This document shows, one piece after another, positions 8,850-18,495 of a stretch of 26,969 nt of DNA. Each line of letters starts with the position of its first letter. Positions within the stretch are counted from its first letter, which is position 1. The stretch lies in the NCBI GenBank assembly GCA_029779385.1, contig JAKPAQ010000321.1, forward strand, positions 1-26,969, given 5' to 3'. The notes beneath the pieces were generated by a model. That model saw only the letters and a program-made list of their open reading frames with translations. It did not search any database and was not told where the DNA came from. This DNA comes from Actinomycetes bacterium (GTDB lineage: Bacteria; Actinomycetota; Actinomycetes; Propionibacteriales; Nocardioidaceae). The position numbers and the translations under genes are program-made.

Positions 8850-11669
8850 ATGCAACTCGTGGCCGTGGCGCGAGAAGTAGTTTCTGAACTCAGATCTGCG
8901 GGCGTCCATGATGTTGACGATTCGAGCCTGACCCGAGCGCTTTACAGCTCAGACGCTTCGCTCTACCGGGTCGAACCTACCGTGGTCGTGCGCCCGCGAG
9001 ACTTAGCCGAAGTCCACGCGGTCGTAGAGGTCGCCAACGCAACTTCGACTCCGCTGACTTCGCGCGGTGCGGGAACCTCGATTGCCGGTAACGCGATTGG
9101 CACCGGCATCATCATGGATTTTTCCAAATATCTGAACCATGTTCTCGCCGTCGACGAGGCCACCGCCACCGCCGAAGTTCAGCCGGGTGTAGTTCATGCT
9201 GTTTTGCAGCGCGCCGCGAAACCGTTCGGTCTGCGATACGGGCCGGATCCATCGACCCACACGCGCTGCACGGTCGGCGGGATGATTGGCAACAACGCTT
9301 GTGGCAACCGGGCGCTCGGCTACGGTCGCAGCGCCGACAATATCGCTGCACTCGACCTGCTAACGGCCTCGGGGGAGCGGATTCAGGTGGGTCGGGATGT
9401 AACCGTCGAGTCCGCGCTTCTCGGCCGACTCCAGGGGCTAACAAACGAGAATCTGGCAACCATCAGGACCGAGTTCGGCCGCTTTGGCCGCCAGGTTTCT
9501 GGCTACAGCCTCGAACACTTGCTTCCCGAAAGAGGGTTCGACGTCGGCTCGTTCATGGCCGGCACCGAGGGAACGCTAGCGGTCATGTTGGGTGCCACGG
9601 TCGATCTCGTGCGTGACGCTCCCATTCGACATTTGGTGCTGCTTTCTTACCCCACGATGGCCGAGGCGGCTGATCATGTGCCGGTGATTTTGCCTTTCAG
9701 TCCGATCGCTTGCGAGGGGCTGGGCAGTCGAATTGTCGATGCCTATCGTCGAGCCAATGGGGTCTCCTCGGTGCCAGATCTGCCGCCAGGTGATGGCTTC
9801 CTCTACGTAGAGATCGCGGGGGACAGCGCAGCCGAGTTGCAGAGCATCGCAGATCAAATAGTGCGCGCGGCAGGCGCGCGAGGTCACCGACACGTCACCT
9901 CGATGGCCGAGCAGGCCGTACTCTGGCGGATCCGTGAGGAGGGCGCCGGGCTCGCCGCACGAGTCTGGGACCGGCCGGCGCTGGCAGGCTGGGAGGACGC
10001 GGCAGTTCCGCCGGAAAAGCTCGGCGGTTATCTGCGCCGATTCGAAGAACTTATGGCGCACCACGACCTTCACGGGGTGCCTTTTGGCCACTTCGGTGAC
10101 GGCTGCGTCCACGTGCGGATCGACTTCCCGCTGAGTGAACAGGGAGGCCGCCAAGGGTTTAGATCCTTCCTGACTGATGCGGCGACGTTGGCCGCCGAGT
10201 TTGGCGGTTCATTCTCGGGCGAGCACGGTGACGGACGGGCACGCTCGGAGTTGTTGCCGTTGATGTACTCGCCCGAAGCGATTGACCTGTTTGAAAAGGT
10301 CAAGGCGATTTTCGATCCGAACGACATTCTCAATCCAGGCGTACTCGTTCGGCCGAGTCCACTTGATGAGGATTTGCGCGGCCAAGGGTCGGGCTGGCCG
10401 GCAGGTTTGCCGGCGGCTCGCGCGGGGCTTCGACTCATCCACGACGACGGCGATTTTGGCGCCGCAGTGCACCGCTGCACCGGGGTGGGCAAGTGTCTGG
10501 CTGCCCCCGGTACCGGCGTAATGTGTCCGTCGTTTCAAGCCACTCGCGACGAGAAGTCGTCGACGCGAGGTCGCGCTCGGGTGCTGCAGGAGATGGTCGA
10601 CGGCCGGCTAGTCGACGGCGGCTGGTCCAGTCCAGAAGTACACGAGGCGCTAGACCTTTGTTTGTCCTGCAAGGGCTGCCTTGGTGATTGCCCTACCGGG
10701 GTGGACATGGCCACCTACAAGTCCGAGGTGCTGCATCAGACCTACCGAGGCAGGTGGCGGCCAAGGAGCCACTATTTACTTGGCCGGCTCCCGCTTTGGG
10801 CCCGGTTGAATGCCCCGTTCGCCCGGCTGGCGAACTTTTCGTTGCGAATCCCTGGCATTGTGCACCTTGTTCGGTGGGTGGCCGGTGTCGACCAACGGCG
10901 AAGTCTGCCGCAGTTCGCGACGAGAACTTTCGCGAAAGAAATGAAGGGCCACACCTCACCTGCGACTGGGCGACCGGTGTTGTTGTGGGCCGACTCGTTC
11001 ACGGAGTATTTTTCGACCGCAGCTGGCCGAAGTGCAGTCGAACTGCTGGAGCGGTCCGGGTTCGAGGTTCGTTTTCTCGAAAGGCAGCAGTGCTGCGGGC
11101 TGACTTGGATTTCGACCGGTCAACTAGATACCGCGGCCACACTTGTCGCTGCTGCTGTTGAGCAGTTACATCCGTACGTTGCCCAGCAGGTTCCGATCGT
11201 TGGTCTTGAGCCGTCGTGCCTTGCGGTCATGCGAAACGATGCGGCTGAACTTATAGACGATCCGCGAACCGCTGAGGTCGCTGCTGGCATGTTCACGCTG
11301 GCCGAACTGCTCGACCAGGTCGAGGATCTTGAGTTGCCCGACTTGACCGGCGAAACCCTGGTCGTCCAACCGCACTGCCACCAGAACGCAGTTCTTGGTT
11401 TCGAGGCCGATATGCGCCTGCTTGAGCGCACCGGCGCGACCATCGACCGGCTCGGCGGCTGCTGCGGACTTGCCGGCAACTTCGGCGTAGAGAAGGGTCA
11501 CCACGAAGTCTCGGTCGCGGTGGCCGAGCAGCAACTGCTACCGGCGGTTCGGTCTGCCGGGCCCGATGCCATCGTGGTTGCTGACGGCTTCAGTTGTCGG
11601 ACTCAACTCGACGGTCTAGCTGACGTCCAAGCAGTTCATTTAGCTCAACTTCTTTTGGGCGAAAGCTGA
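8850..11669 (+). CDS. FAD-linked oxidase with Fe-S domain (D-2-hydroxyglutarate dehydrogenase-like)
   Basis: Large flavoprotein of 939 residues with three parts. Residues about 1-230 are a PCMH-type FAD-binding domain with RGAGTSIAGN at 72-81 and a GGMIGNNACGNRA segment. Residues about 230-500 are the FAD-oxidase C-terminal domain with HFGDGCVH (414-421) and GEHGDG (457-462). Residues about 540 onward carry iron-sulfur ligands (C543, C549, C559; C604, C607, C610, C614) and two CCG motifs (C748-C749, C871-C872) as in GlpC and heterodisulfide reductase. This matches the YdiJ-type family, some members of which oxidise D-2-hydroxyglutarate; D-lactate or glycolate are alternatives. It follows the transhydrogenase by 54 bases. 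The start is uncertain: no Shine-Dalgarno sequence is seen, and GTG at 8859, seven bases after TAGCAT, is an alternative. Confidence 0.88.
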   Translation: MQLVAVAREVVSELRSAGVHDVDDSSLTRALYSSDASLYRVEPTVVVRPRDLAEVHAVVEVANATSTPLTSRGAGTSIAGNAIGTGIIMDFSKYLNHVLAVDEATATAEVQPGVVHAVLQRAAKPFGLRYGPDPSTHTRCTVGGMIGNNACGNRALGYGRSADNIAALDLLTASGERIQVGRDVTVESALLGRLQGLTNENLATIRTEFGRFGRQVSGYSLEHLLPERGFDVGSFMAGTEGTLAVMLGATVDLVRDAPIRHLVLLSYPTMAEAADHVPVILPFSPIACEGLGSRIVDAYRRANGVSSVPDLPPGDGFLYVEIAGDSAAELQSIADQIVRAAGARGHRHVTSMAEQAVLWRIREEGAGLAARVWDRPALAGWEDAAVPPEKLGGYLRRFEELMAHHDLHGVPFGHFGDGCVHVRIDFPLSEQGGRQGFRSFLTDAATLAAEFGGSFSGEHGDGRARSELLPLMYSPEAIDLFEKVKAIFDPNDILNPGVLVRPSPLDEDLRGQGSGWPAGLPAARAGLRLIHDDGDFGAAVHRCTGVGKCLAAPGTGVMCPSFQATRDEKSSTRGRARVLQEMVDGRLVDGGWSSPEVHEALDLCLSCKGCLGDCPTGVDMATYKSEVLHQTYRGRWRPRSHYLLGRLPLWARLNAPFARLANFSLRIPGIVHLVRWVAGVDQRRSLPQFATRTFAKEMKGHTSPATGRPVLLWADSFTEYFSTAAGRSAVELLERSGFEVRFLERQQCCGLTWISTGQLDTAATLVAAAVEQLHPYVAQQVPIVGLEPSCLAVMRNDAAELIDDPRTAEVAAGMFTLAELLDQVEDLELPDLTGETLVVQPHCHQNAVLGFEADMRLLERTGATIDRLGGCCGLAGNFGVEKGHHEVSVAVAEQQLLPAVRSAGPDAIVVADGFSCRTQLDGLADVQAVHLAQLLLGES

Positions 11670-11683
11670 CCAGTAAACTGTGG

Positions 11684-11704
11684 GGGTGCGATTTGTTCGC
11701 ACCC
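11684..11704 (+). terminator. Hairpin after the FAD/Fe-S gene
   Basis: GGGTGCGA (11684-11691) and TCGCACCC (11697-11704) form a perfect 8-base-pair stem with a TTTGT loop, 14 bases after the upstream stop codon. No run of T follows, so if it terminates transcription it is of the tail-less kind often proposed for high-GC bacteria. It lies just upstream of the likely rpsL -10 box. Confidence 0.5.
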
Positions 11705-11716
11705 TGCGTGCTCGTG

Positions 11717-11722
11717 TAGCAT
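11717..11722 (+). promoter_or_regulatory. Candidate -10 box of the str operon promoter
   Basis: TAGCAT fits TANNNT and lies in the only sizeable gap before rpsL. A weak -35 (TTGTTC, 11693-11698, 18-base spacer) overlaps the preceding hairpin. Transcription from here would give a leader of about 165 bases before rpsL. Confidence 0.45.
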
Positions 11723-11730
11723 TGGTAACC

Positions 11731-11760
11731 GTGCCTGACGAGAGTCGGTACGACGTTTGA
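11731..11760 (+). CDS. Possible 9-codon leader peptide before rpsL
   Basis: A GTG eight bases after the candidate -10 box opens a short frame reading MPDESRYDV and ending at TGA 11758-11760. It could be translated from the very start of the str transcript without a Shine-Dalgarno sequence. It precedes a hairpin at 11793-11819. Frames this short arise often by chance, so this is a suggestion only. Confidence 0.2.
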   Translation: MPDESRYDV

Positions 11761-11792
11761 ACGGACAAGGGCCACTGGCCTGACGATCCGTG

Positions 11793-11819
11793 ACTACAGC
11801 GGTCCGATACCGCAGTAGT
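11793..11819 (+). promoter_or_regulatory. Leader hairpin upstream of rpsL
   Basis: ACTACAGCGGT (11793-11803) pairs with ACCGCAGTAGT (11809-11819) except for one A-A mismatch, leaving a CCGAT loop. It lies within the presumed 5' leader of the str operon, about 75 bases before rpsL. No T run follows, so a control or processing role seems likelier than termination. Confidence 0.5.
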
Positions 11820-11894
11820 GGAGAACGAGGAAGGCCTGCGCAGTCGCGCTTGCGCGCTCGCGAGTTATCGGGATTTTTCCCAGAAAGAGGCATT

Positions 11895-12269
11895 GTGCCC
11901 ACAATCAACCAGCTTGTCCGTAAGGGCCGCCAGAGCAAGGTCGTAAAGACCAACACTCCGGCTCTTAAGGGATCGCCGCAGCGTCGTGGTGTTTGCACCC
12001 GCGTTTACACCACGACCCCGAAGAAGCCGAACTCCGCGTTGCGTAAGGTCGCCCGTGTTCGCCTCTCCAGTGGCACCGAAGTAACCGCCTACATCCCCGG
12101 TGAAGGCCACAACCTCCAAGAGCACTCGATCGTGTTGGTGCGCGGTGGTCGTGTGAAGGACTTGCCGGGTGTTCGTTACAAGATCATTCGCGGCTCGCTC
12201 GATACCCAGGGTGTCAAGGGCCGCAAGCAGGCTCGTAGCCGTTACGGCGCGAAGAAGGAGAAGAGCTGA
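11895..12269 (+). CDS. rpsL: 30S ribosomal protein S12
   Basis: S12, 124 residues, the usual length, part of the decoding centre of the 30S subunit. The GTG start at the conserved [12 protein letters not shown] is supported by AAAGAGG five bases upstream; the frame stays open further upstream but the conserved N terminus fixes the start. [12 protein letters not shown] and [14 protein letters not shown] are intact. K43 and K88, where changes cause streptomycin resistance in other bacteria, are both the ordinary lysine, so the gene predicts sensitivity at these sites. It is first in the str operon, and its TGA overlaps the rpsG ATG (TGATG), suggesting coupled translation. Confidence 0.99.
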   Translation: MPTINQLVRKGRQSKVVKTNTPALKGSPQRRGVCTRVYTTTPKKPNSALRKVARVRLSSGTEVTAYIPGEGHNLQEHSIVLVRGGRVKDLPGVRYKIIRGSLDTQGVKGRKQARSRYGAKKEKS

Positions 12270-12739
12270 TGCCACGTAAGGGTCCCGCTCCAAAGCGTCC
12301 AATCGAAACCGATCCGGTTTACGGTAGCCAGTTGGTTACCCAGTTGATCAACAAGATCTTGCTTGACGGCAAGAAGCAGGTTGCTCAGCGCATCGTATAC
12401 AGCGCACTCGAAGGCACTCGTGAGAAGTCCGGCACCGATCCGGTAATCACGCTTAAGCGCGCGCTGGACAACGTAAAGCCCAGCCTTGAGGTCAAGAGCC
12501 GTCGTGTTGGCGGCGCCACCTACCAGGTGCCGATCGACGTTCGCCCCGGTCGCCAGACGACCTTGGCGCTTCGTTGGCTCGTCAAGTACAGCTCTGAGCG
12601 TCGCGAAAAGACCATGGCTGAGCGTCTGCAGAACGAACTGCTCGATGCCAGCAACGGCCTAGGTGCTGCTGTCAAGAAGCGTGAAGATACGCACAAGATG
12701 GCCGAAGCCAACAAGGCGTTCGCCCACTACCGCTGGTGA
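12269..12739 (+). CDS. rpsG: 30S ribosomal protein S7
   Basis: S7, 156 residues, the standard length. It nucleates assembly of the 30S head by binding the 3' domain of 16S rRNA. The N terminus [20 protein letters not shown] and the block [24 protein letters not shown] are characteristic. The ATG overlaps the rpsL stop, so expression probably depends on rpsL translation. In E. coli S7 represses its operon at the rpsL-rpsG junction; there is no spacer here for such a site, and the nearest hairpin lies after the rpsG stop instead. Confidence 0.99.
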   Translation: MPRKGPAPKRPIETDPVYGSQLVTQLINKILLDGKKQVAQRIVYSALEGTREKSGTDPVITLKRALDNVKPSLEVKSRRVGGATYQVPIDVRPGRQTTLALRWLVKYSSERREKTMAERLQNELLDASNGLGAAVKKREDTHKMAEANKAFAHYRW

Positions 12740-12761
12740 TTTCGGTCCAACCGGACTGAAA
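12740..12761 (+). promoter_or_regulatory. Hairpin between rpsG and fusA
   Basis: TTTCGGTCC (12740-12748) and GGACTGAAA (12753-12761) form nine base pairs, one of them G-U, around an AACC loop, starting at the base after the rpsG stop. No T tract follows. It could slow transcription, guide mRNA processing or bind a protein within the str transcript. Confidence 0.5.
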
Positions 12762-12804
12762 CCCCTGCTCTACCAACCAACTCTCTGCGAAGGCTGATTG
12801 CTCA

Positions 12805-14916
12805 GTGGCAACCGACATCACGACCGACCTAACTCGCGTCCGCAACATTGGCATCATGGCGCACATCGATGCCGGTAAGACCACGACGACCGAGCGCATC
12901 CTGTTCTACACGGGCATCACCTACAAAATTGGTGAAGTCCATGAGGGCGGCGCGACGATGGACTGGATGGAGCAGGAACAAGAGCGCGGCATCACGATCA
13001 CGTCAGCCGCGACGACCTGCTGGTGGAAGAACCATCAGATCAACATCATCGACACCCCCGGTCACGTTGACTTCACCGTCGAGGTTGAGCGCTCGCTGCG
13101 CGTCCTCGACGGTGCGGTCGCGGTGTTCGATGGCGTTGCCGGTGTCGAGCCGCAGTCCGAGACCGTTTGGCGTCAGGCCGACAAGTACGGCGTTCCGCGC
13201 ATGTGCTTCGTCAACAAGCTTGACCGCACGGGCGCTTCGTTCGACTTCTGCGTCAAGACCATCCGTGAGCGCCTCGGCGCAACCCCGTTGGTGCTGCAGA
13301 TTCCGATCGGTGCTGAAGGTGACTTCATCGGTGTCGTCGATCTCGTCGGCATGCGGGCCCTCACTTGGCGCGGCGAAACCGCCCAGGGCGAGGACTACGT
13401 TGTCGAGGAAATCCCAGCTGACCTAGCTGATGCGGCCGCAGAAGGCCGCGAGGCACTGCTTGAAACCCTCTCGGACGTTGACGACGAGATCGCCGAACTG
13501 TTCCTCGAGGGCGAAGACATCTCGGTAGAGGTTTTGCAAGCTGCCATCCGTCGCGCGACGCTTTCGGCCACCCTCAACCCGGTGGTCTGCGGCACCGCAT
13601 TCAAGAACAAGGGCATTCAGCCGTTGCTTGACGCCGTGATTGCCTACTTGCCCAGCCCGATTGACGTCGGTGCGGTCAAGGGCCACAGCGCCAAGGACGA
13701 GTCAGTCGAAGACACTCGCGAACCTAGCGATGATGCGCCGTTCTCCGGCCTAGCCTTCAAGATCGCCACGGACCCGCACTTGGGCAAGTTGACCTTCGTG
13801 CGTGTCTACTCCGGTCGCCTCGAAACGGGCACCCAGGTGCTGAACGTGACCAAGGGTCGCAAGGAGCGCATCGGCAAGATCTACCAGATGCACGCCAACA
13901 AGCGCGAAGAAATCGCTTCGGTGGGCGCTGGCCAGATCGTCGCGGTGATGGGTTTGAAGGACACCACCACCGGCGAGACGTTGGCCGATTCGGCCAATCC
14001 GATCGTGCTCGAGTCGATGACGTTCCCGGATCCAGTTATCCAGGTCGCCATTGAGCCAAAGACCAAGAGCGACCAGGAGAAGCTCGGCGTCGCGATCCAG
14101 AAGCTCGCCGAAGAGGACCCGACCTTCCAGGTTCACACCGACGAAGAGACCGGTCAGACGATCATCGCCGGCATGGGCGAGTTGCACCTCGACATTTTGG
14201 TCGACCGGATGAAGCGCGAATTCCGCGTTGAGGCAAACGTCGGCAAGCCGCAGGTTGCTTACCGCGAGACCATCCGCAAGACGGTCACCGGACACAGCTA
14301 CACGCACAAGAAGCAGACCGGTGGTTCGGGTCAGTTCGCCAAGGTTGTCATCGGCATCGCGCCAAACGGCCCAGAAGCCGGCGGCGAAGGTGGCTACGAA
14401 TTCGTGAACGAGGTCACCGGTGGCCGCGTTCCGCGTGAATACATTCCTTCGGTTGACGCCGGTGGACAGGCCGCGATGGAGTTCGGTGTTCTGGCCGGCT
14501 ACCCGATGGTTGACGTTAAGTTCACCCTCGAAGATGGCGCTTACCACGACGTTGACTCCAGCGAACTCGCGTTCAAGTTGGCCGGAAACATGGCCTTCAA
14601 GGAAGCGGCTCGCAAGGCCGGACCGGTTCTGCTTGAACCGATGTTCGCGGTCGAGGTCACCACGCCAGAGGACTACATGGGCGACGTGATCGGCGACCTC
14701 AACTCGCGCCGTGGCCAGGTTCAGTCCATGGATGAAGGTTTCGGTGGCGCCAAGGTGATCAAGGCTTTGGTTCCGCTGTCGGAAATGTTCGGGTACGTTG
14801 GCGACTTGAGGTCCAAGACCTCAGGACGTGCGTCGTACTCGATGCAGTTTGATTCTTACGCCGAGGTCCCCAAGGCCGTGGCCGAAGAGATCATCAAGAA
14901 GGTCCGTGGCGAGTAG
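12805..14916 (+). CDS. fusA: Elongation factor G
   Basis: EF-G, 703 residues, the translocase GTPase that moves tRNA and mRNA through the ribosome and helps recycle it with RRF. G1 AHIDAGKT is at 19-26, followed by [16 protein letters not shown] and NKLDR. Domains II-V follow in the normal order, including GMGELHLDI and the domain IV block [17 protein letters not shown] segment ([19 protein letters not shown]). The start is GTG at the conserved [20 protein letters not shown], with GAAGG 11 bases upstream. The family is the housekeeping form next to rpsG and tuf, with no sign of a resistance paralogue. Frame and length are intact. Confidence 0.99.
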   Translation: MATDITTDLTRVRNIGIMAHIDAGKTTTTERILFYTGITYKIGEVHEGGATMDWMEQEQERGITITSAATTCWWKNHQINIIDTPGHVDFTVEVERSLRVLDGAVAVFDGVAGVEPQSETVWRQADKYGVPRMCFVNKLDRTGASFDFCVKTIRERLGATPLVLQIPIGAEGDFIGVVDLVGMRALTWRGETAQGEDYVVEEIPADLADAAAEGREALLETLSDVDDEIAELFLEGEDISVEVLQAAIRRATLSATLNPVVCGTAFKNKGIQPLLDAVIAYLPSPIDVGAVKGHSAKDESVEDTREPSDDAPFSGLAFKIATDPHLGKLTFVRVYSGRLETGTQVLNVTKGRKERIGKIYQMHANKREEIASVGAGQIVAVMGLKDTTTGETLADSANPIVLESMTFPDPVIQVAIEPKTKSDQEKLGVAIQKLAEEDPTFQVHTDEETGQTIIAGMGELHLDILVDRMKREFRVEANVGKPQVAYRETIRKTVTGHSYTHKKQTGGSGQFAKVVIGIAPNGPEAGGEGGYEFVNEVTGGRVPREYIPSVDAGGQAAMEFGVLAGYPMVDVKFTLEDGAYHDVDSSELAFKLAGNMAFKEAARKAGPVLLEPMFAVEVTTPEDYMGDVIGDLNSRRGQVQSMDEGFGGAKVIKALVPLSEMFGYVGDLRSKTSGRASYSMQFDSYAEVPKAVAEEIIKKVRGE

Positions 14917-15010
14917 TCACGAGCCATCTACTAAGGTTGCCTAAGCCTGTAACTTTCAGGTCTGCGGCGTAATAAGTCAGTAGCAATACACTCAAACAGG
15001 AGGAGCCCCA

Positions 15011-16204
<1,194 letters not shown>

Positions 16205-16221
16205 TCTGACACAACCTGTCT

Positions 16222-16259
16222 AAAAGATCCCCCCGGGCTTCGGCCCGGGGGGATCTTTT
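16222..16259 (+). terminator. Rho-independent terminator of the str operon
   Basis: Perfect 17-base-pair stem (16222-16238 with 16243-16259) closed by a TTCG loop and followed by TTTTGTTT. The sequence is also a near-symmetric A-tract to T-tract hairpin, so it can work on either strand. It ends tuf transcription 18 bases after the stop codon. Confidence 0.95.
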
Positions 16260-16268
16260 GTTTGCCCG

Positions 16269-16274
16269 TAGGAT
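16269..16274 (+). promoter_or_regulatory. Candidate -10 box (or RBS) for the CDF gene
   Basis: TAGGAT matches TANNNT and lies six bases before the GTG start, a leaderless arrangement. The same bases include AGGA at a normal Shine-Dalgarno distance, so the two readings cannot be separated from sequence. The terminator ends only 21 bases before the gene, leaving little room for a promoter with a leader. Confidence 0.35.
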
Positions 16275-16280
16275 CGGGGC

Positions 16281-17189
16281 GTGGGACATGATCATGCGCA
16301 CGGCGCTGGTATAAAACATCGCAGCCGGTTAGCCATTGTTCTCGCGCTGACTCTCTCGGTATTGGTGTTGCAAGTCGTGGTTGCGCTCTGGACCGGGTCC
16401 ATCGCCCTGCTGGCTGATGCGGGGCACTTACTCAGCGATTCCTTTGGGCTGGTCTTAGCGCTTGGGGCGATTGCCATCGCACAGCGTCCTGGCCCGCAGC
16501 GTTCCACGTTCGGTCTTCACCGAACAGAGATTCTCGCTGCCGGTGCGAACGGGCTCGTCTTAGTCGGCATTTGCGTGGCGATCGTCGCGGGTGCGCTGTC
16601 GCGACTGGGGGACGCGCCCGAAGTTGATGGCTGGCCCGTGTTGGCTACCGGAGTTGTTGGCTTGGCTGTCAATGTTGTCGGGTTGTTCCTGCTGCGCGCA
16701 GGCGCCGAGGAGAGCCTCAATGTGCGCGGCGCCTACTTGGAGGTTCTTGGCGACGCACTTGGCTCGATCGCGGTAATCATCTCGGCGACCATCATCGTTC
16801 TCACTGGTTGGTACTTGGCCGACCCGATTGCCTCGCTAGTTATCGCGGCGCTCGTCCTGCCTCGGGCACTGTCGTTGCTGCGTGACGCGGGCGAAGTGCT
16901 ACTTGAATCGAGCCCGCGCGACGTTGACCTCGATGAGTTGCGCCGCCACATTGAGACCGTCGATGGGGTGGTGACGGCTCATGACCTGCACGTCTGGACT
17001 ATTACCAGCGGAATGCCCGTGATGAGCGTTCATGTGGTCGTTGACGATTCGGTGGCGACGATTGATGACGTGCACGCGGTGATTGACCGTCTTCGGGGCT
17101 GCTTGGCCGAGCACTTTGACGTGGAGCATTCGACGTTCCAGATAGAACCGGCCGGCCACGCCGAGTCTGAGCCCCATGCCCACGATTGA
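16281..17189 (+). CDS. Cation diffusion facilitator, zinc-type efflux transporter
   Basis: CDF-family metal/proton antiporter of 302 residues resembling CzcD/ZitB. Six hydrophobic segments fill residues about 17-200, followed by a cytoplasmic domain (about 205-290) with the ferredoxin-like DLHVWTITSGMPVMSVHVVV segment. The first transport site is DAGHLLSD, with D46, H49 and D53. The second reads E154-V-L-G-D158, so the histidine usual in zinc carriers is glutamate. Histidine-rich ends (GHDHAHG at 2-8, HAESEPHAHD at the C terminus) suggest zinc binding. The likely role is export of zinc or a similar divalent metal across the inner membrane. It sits alone between tuf and the S10 operon. Confidence 0.92.
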   Translation: MGHDHAHGAGIKHRSRLAIVLALTLSVLVLQVVVALWTGSIALLADAGHLLSDSFGLVLALGAIAIAQRPGPQRSTFGLHRTEILAAGANGLVLVGICVAIVAGALSRLGDAPEVDGWPVLATGVVGLAVNVVGLFLLRAGAEESLNVRGAYLEVLGDALGSIAVIISATIIVLTGWYLADPIASLVIAALVLPRALSLLRDAGEVLLESSPRDVDLDELRRHIETVDGVVTAHDLHVWTITSGMPVMSVHVVVDDSVATIDDVHAVIDRLRGCLAEHFDVEHSTFQIEPAGHAESEPHAHD

Positions 17190-17230
17190 CGGGCAGATTC
17201 GGTGCGCTGCGCCAGTGGCAGGACCCCGAT

Positions 17231-17260
17231 TTGTGTTTGTGCCCGGCGGTCTGTCAGAAT
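17231..17260 (+). promoter_or_regulatory. Candidate S10 operon promoter
   Basis: TTGTGT (17231-17236) and CAGAAT (17255-17260), with an 18-base spacer, resemble -35 and -10 boxes. Position, just after the CDF gene and before a structured leader, fits the start of the S10 operon. The -10 is imperfect. Confidence 0.4.
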
Positions 17261-17458
17261 AGTCAGGTTGCCCCGGCTTGATCGCGGGGGAGCGCATTGG
17301 TCAGGAACTCACGCCTGGAGCAAGCTTTGCGCTCCGAACCTGAGATCAACGCTGATTCGTAGATACGAGTCCAACCACCTAACTCGAGAAGTGTGTGAAC
17401 TTTGCGCGTTCCGACGCCGCGACACGCCCGACCTCGGGGTACGGAGATTGTGGGTGAT

Positions 17459-17482
17459 GCTGGATCCGAACCCGGATCCAGC
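17459..17482 (+). promoter_or_regulatory. Strong hairpin just before rpsJ
   Basis: GCTGGATCCG (17459-17468) and CGGATCCAGC (17473-17482) form a perfect 10-base-pair stem with an AACC loop, 32 bases before the rpsJ ATG and just ahead of its AAAGGA ribosome binding site. No T tract follows. It is the best single candidate for a regulatory element in the S10 leader. Confidence 0.6.
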
Positions 17483-17514
17483 TGCGAAGACGAACGTAAA
17501 GGACGAGCGAGAGC

Positions 17515-17823
17515 ATGGCGGGACAAAAGATCCGTATCCGGCTCAAGGCCTACGACCACGAGGTCATTGACTCCTCGGCGAAGAAAATCGTCGACACCGT
17601 AACCCGTACCGGGGCGAAGGTTGCCGGCCCCGTGCCGTTGCCGACCGAGAAGAACGTGTTCTGTGTGATCCGTTCGCCGCACAAGTACAAGGACAGCCGC
17701 GAGCACTTCGAAATGCGCACCCACAAGCGGCTCATCGACATCATCGACCCGACGCCCAAGACAGTCGACTCGCTTATGCGCCTCGACCTGCCTGCCGGCG
17801 TCGACATCGAAATCAAGCTCTGA
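17515..17823 (+). CDS. rpsJ: 30S ribosomal protein S10
   Basis: S10, 102 residues, a 30S head protein that also acts as NusE in antitermination complexes. [19 protein letters not shown] and the [20 protein letters not shown] loop are diagnostic. The ATG follows AAAGGA at an 11-base distance. It is first in the S10 operon and has the long structured leader upstream; rplC follows after 16 bases. Confidence 0.99.
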   Translation: MAGQKIRIRLKAYDHEVIDSSAKKIVDTVTRTGAKVAGPVPLPTEKNVFCVIRSPHKYKDSREHFEMRTHKRLIDIIDPTPKTVDSLMRLDLPAGVDIEIKL

Positions 17824-17839
17824 GGGGAGAACGCACACC

Positions 17840-18490
17840 ATGAGCAGCACACTCACCGCACGCGGCCTCCTCGGTCGCAAACTGGGCATGACCCAGGTTT
17901 GGGATGAGAACAACAAGGTCATCCCGGTCACCGTCTTGGAGGCCTCGACCAACGTCGTGACTCAAATCCGCAGCCGCGAGACCGACGGCTACAGCGCCGT
18001 CCAGATCGGCTACGGCGAGATCGACGGACGCAAGGTCAACAAGCCGAAGGCCGGACACTTCGAGAAGGCCGGCGTCACGCCGCGTCGTCACCTCGTTGAG
18101 ATCCGTACCGAAGCAGTCGCCGACTACACCCTCGGTCAGGAAATCTCCCCGGAGATCTTCGCCGCCGGTGACAAGGTCGACGTAACCGCGACCAGCAAGG
18201 GCAAGGGCTTCGCCGGCGTTATGAAGCGTCACGGCTTCGCCGGTGTCTCTGCCTCGCACGGCGCGCACCGTAACCACCGCAAGCCGGGGTCGATCGGTGG
18301 CTGCGCCACCCCGGGCCGCGTTTTCAAGGGTTTGCGCATGGCCGGTCACATGGGTACCGACACTGTGACCACCCAGAACCTCACCGTCCACGCGGTCGAC
18401 ACCGAGCGTGGCGTCATCTTGGTAAAGGGCGCAGTGCCCGGTGCCAAGGGCGCGCTCGTGGTCATCCGCTCCGCCGCGAAGGGAGCCTGA
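17840..18490 (+). CDS. rplC: 50S ribosomal protein L3
   Basis: L3, 216 residues, an early 50S assembly protein whose loop reaches toward the peptidyl transferase centre. [14 protein letters not shown] opens the protein, and the central loop [25 protein letters not shown] is intact; changes in this loop give tiamulin or linezolid resistance elsewhere, but none is evident here. The start follows GAGGGGAG, which overlaps the end of rpsJ. rplD begins five bases after the stop. Confidence 0.99.
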   Translation: MSSTLTARGLLGRKLGMTQVWDENNKVIPVTVLEASTNVVTQIRSRETDGYSAVQIGYGEIDGRKVNKPKAGHFEKAGVTPRRHLVEIRTEAVADYTLGQEISPEIFAAGDKVDVTATSKGKGFAGVMKRHGFAGVSASHGAHRNHRKPGSIGGCATPGRVFKGLRMAGHMGTDTVTTQNLTVHAVDTERGVILVKGAVPGAKGALVVIRSAAKGA

Positions 18491-18495
18491 CCGAA

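Larger units (their letters stand above)
17190..17514 (+). promoter_or_regulatory. Leader region of the S10 operon
   Basis: This 325-base stretch has no convincing gene. It holds a candidate promoter (17231-17260) and several inverted repeats: CCCCG/CGGGG (17271-17289), a nested TCAGG/CCTGA outer stem (17301-17343) with GGAGC/GCTCC inside (17318-17335), GATTCGTA/TACGAGTC (17354-17371) and a strong hairpin at 17459-17482. The leader from the promoter to rpsJ would be about 250 bases and well structured. In E. coli the S10 leader is the target of L4 autoregulation; whether this one acts likewise is unknown. Confidence 0.6.

Noticed and set aside
11895..12269. Streptomycin-resistance change in S12
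   Set aside because: K43 and K88 are the normal residues.
12895..13426. Plus-strand open frames overlapping fusA, tuf and rpsE in other frames
   Set aside because: Arginine- and serine-rich translations typical of shifted frames; no homology.
14917..15010. Separate tuf promoter between fusA and tuf
   Set aside because: TTGCCT and TAATAA-like pieces are present but their spacing is too long for a promoter; no good pair found.
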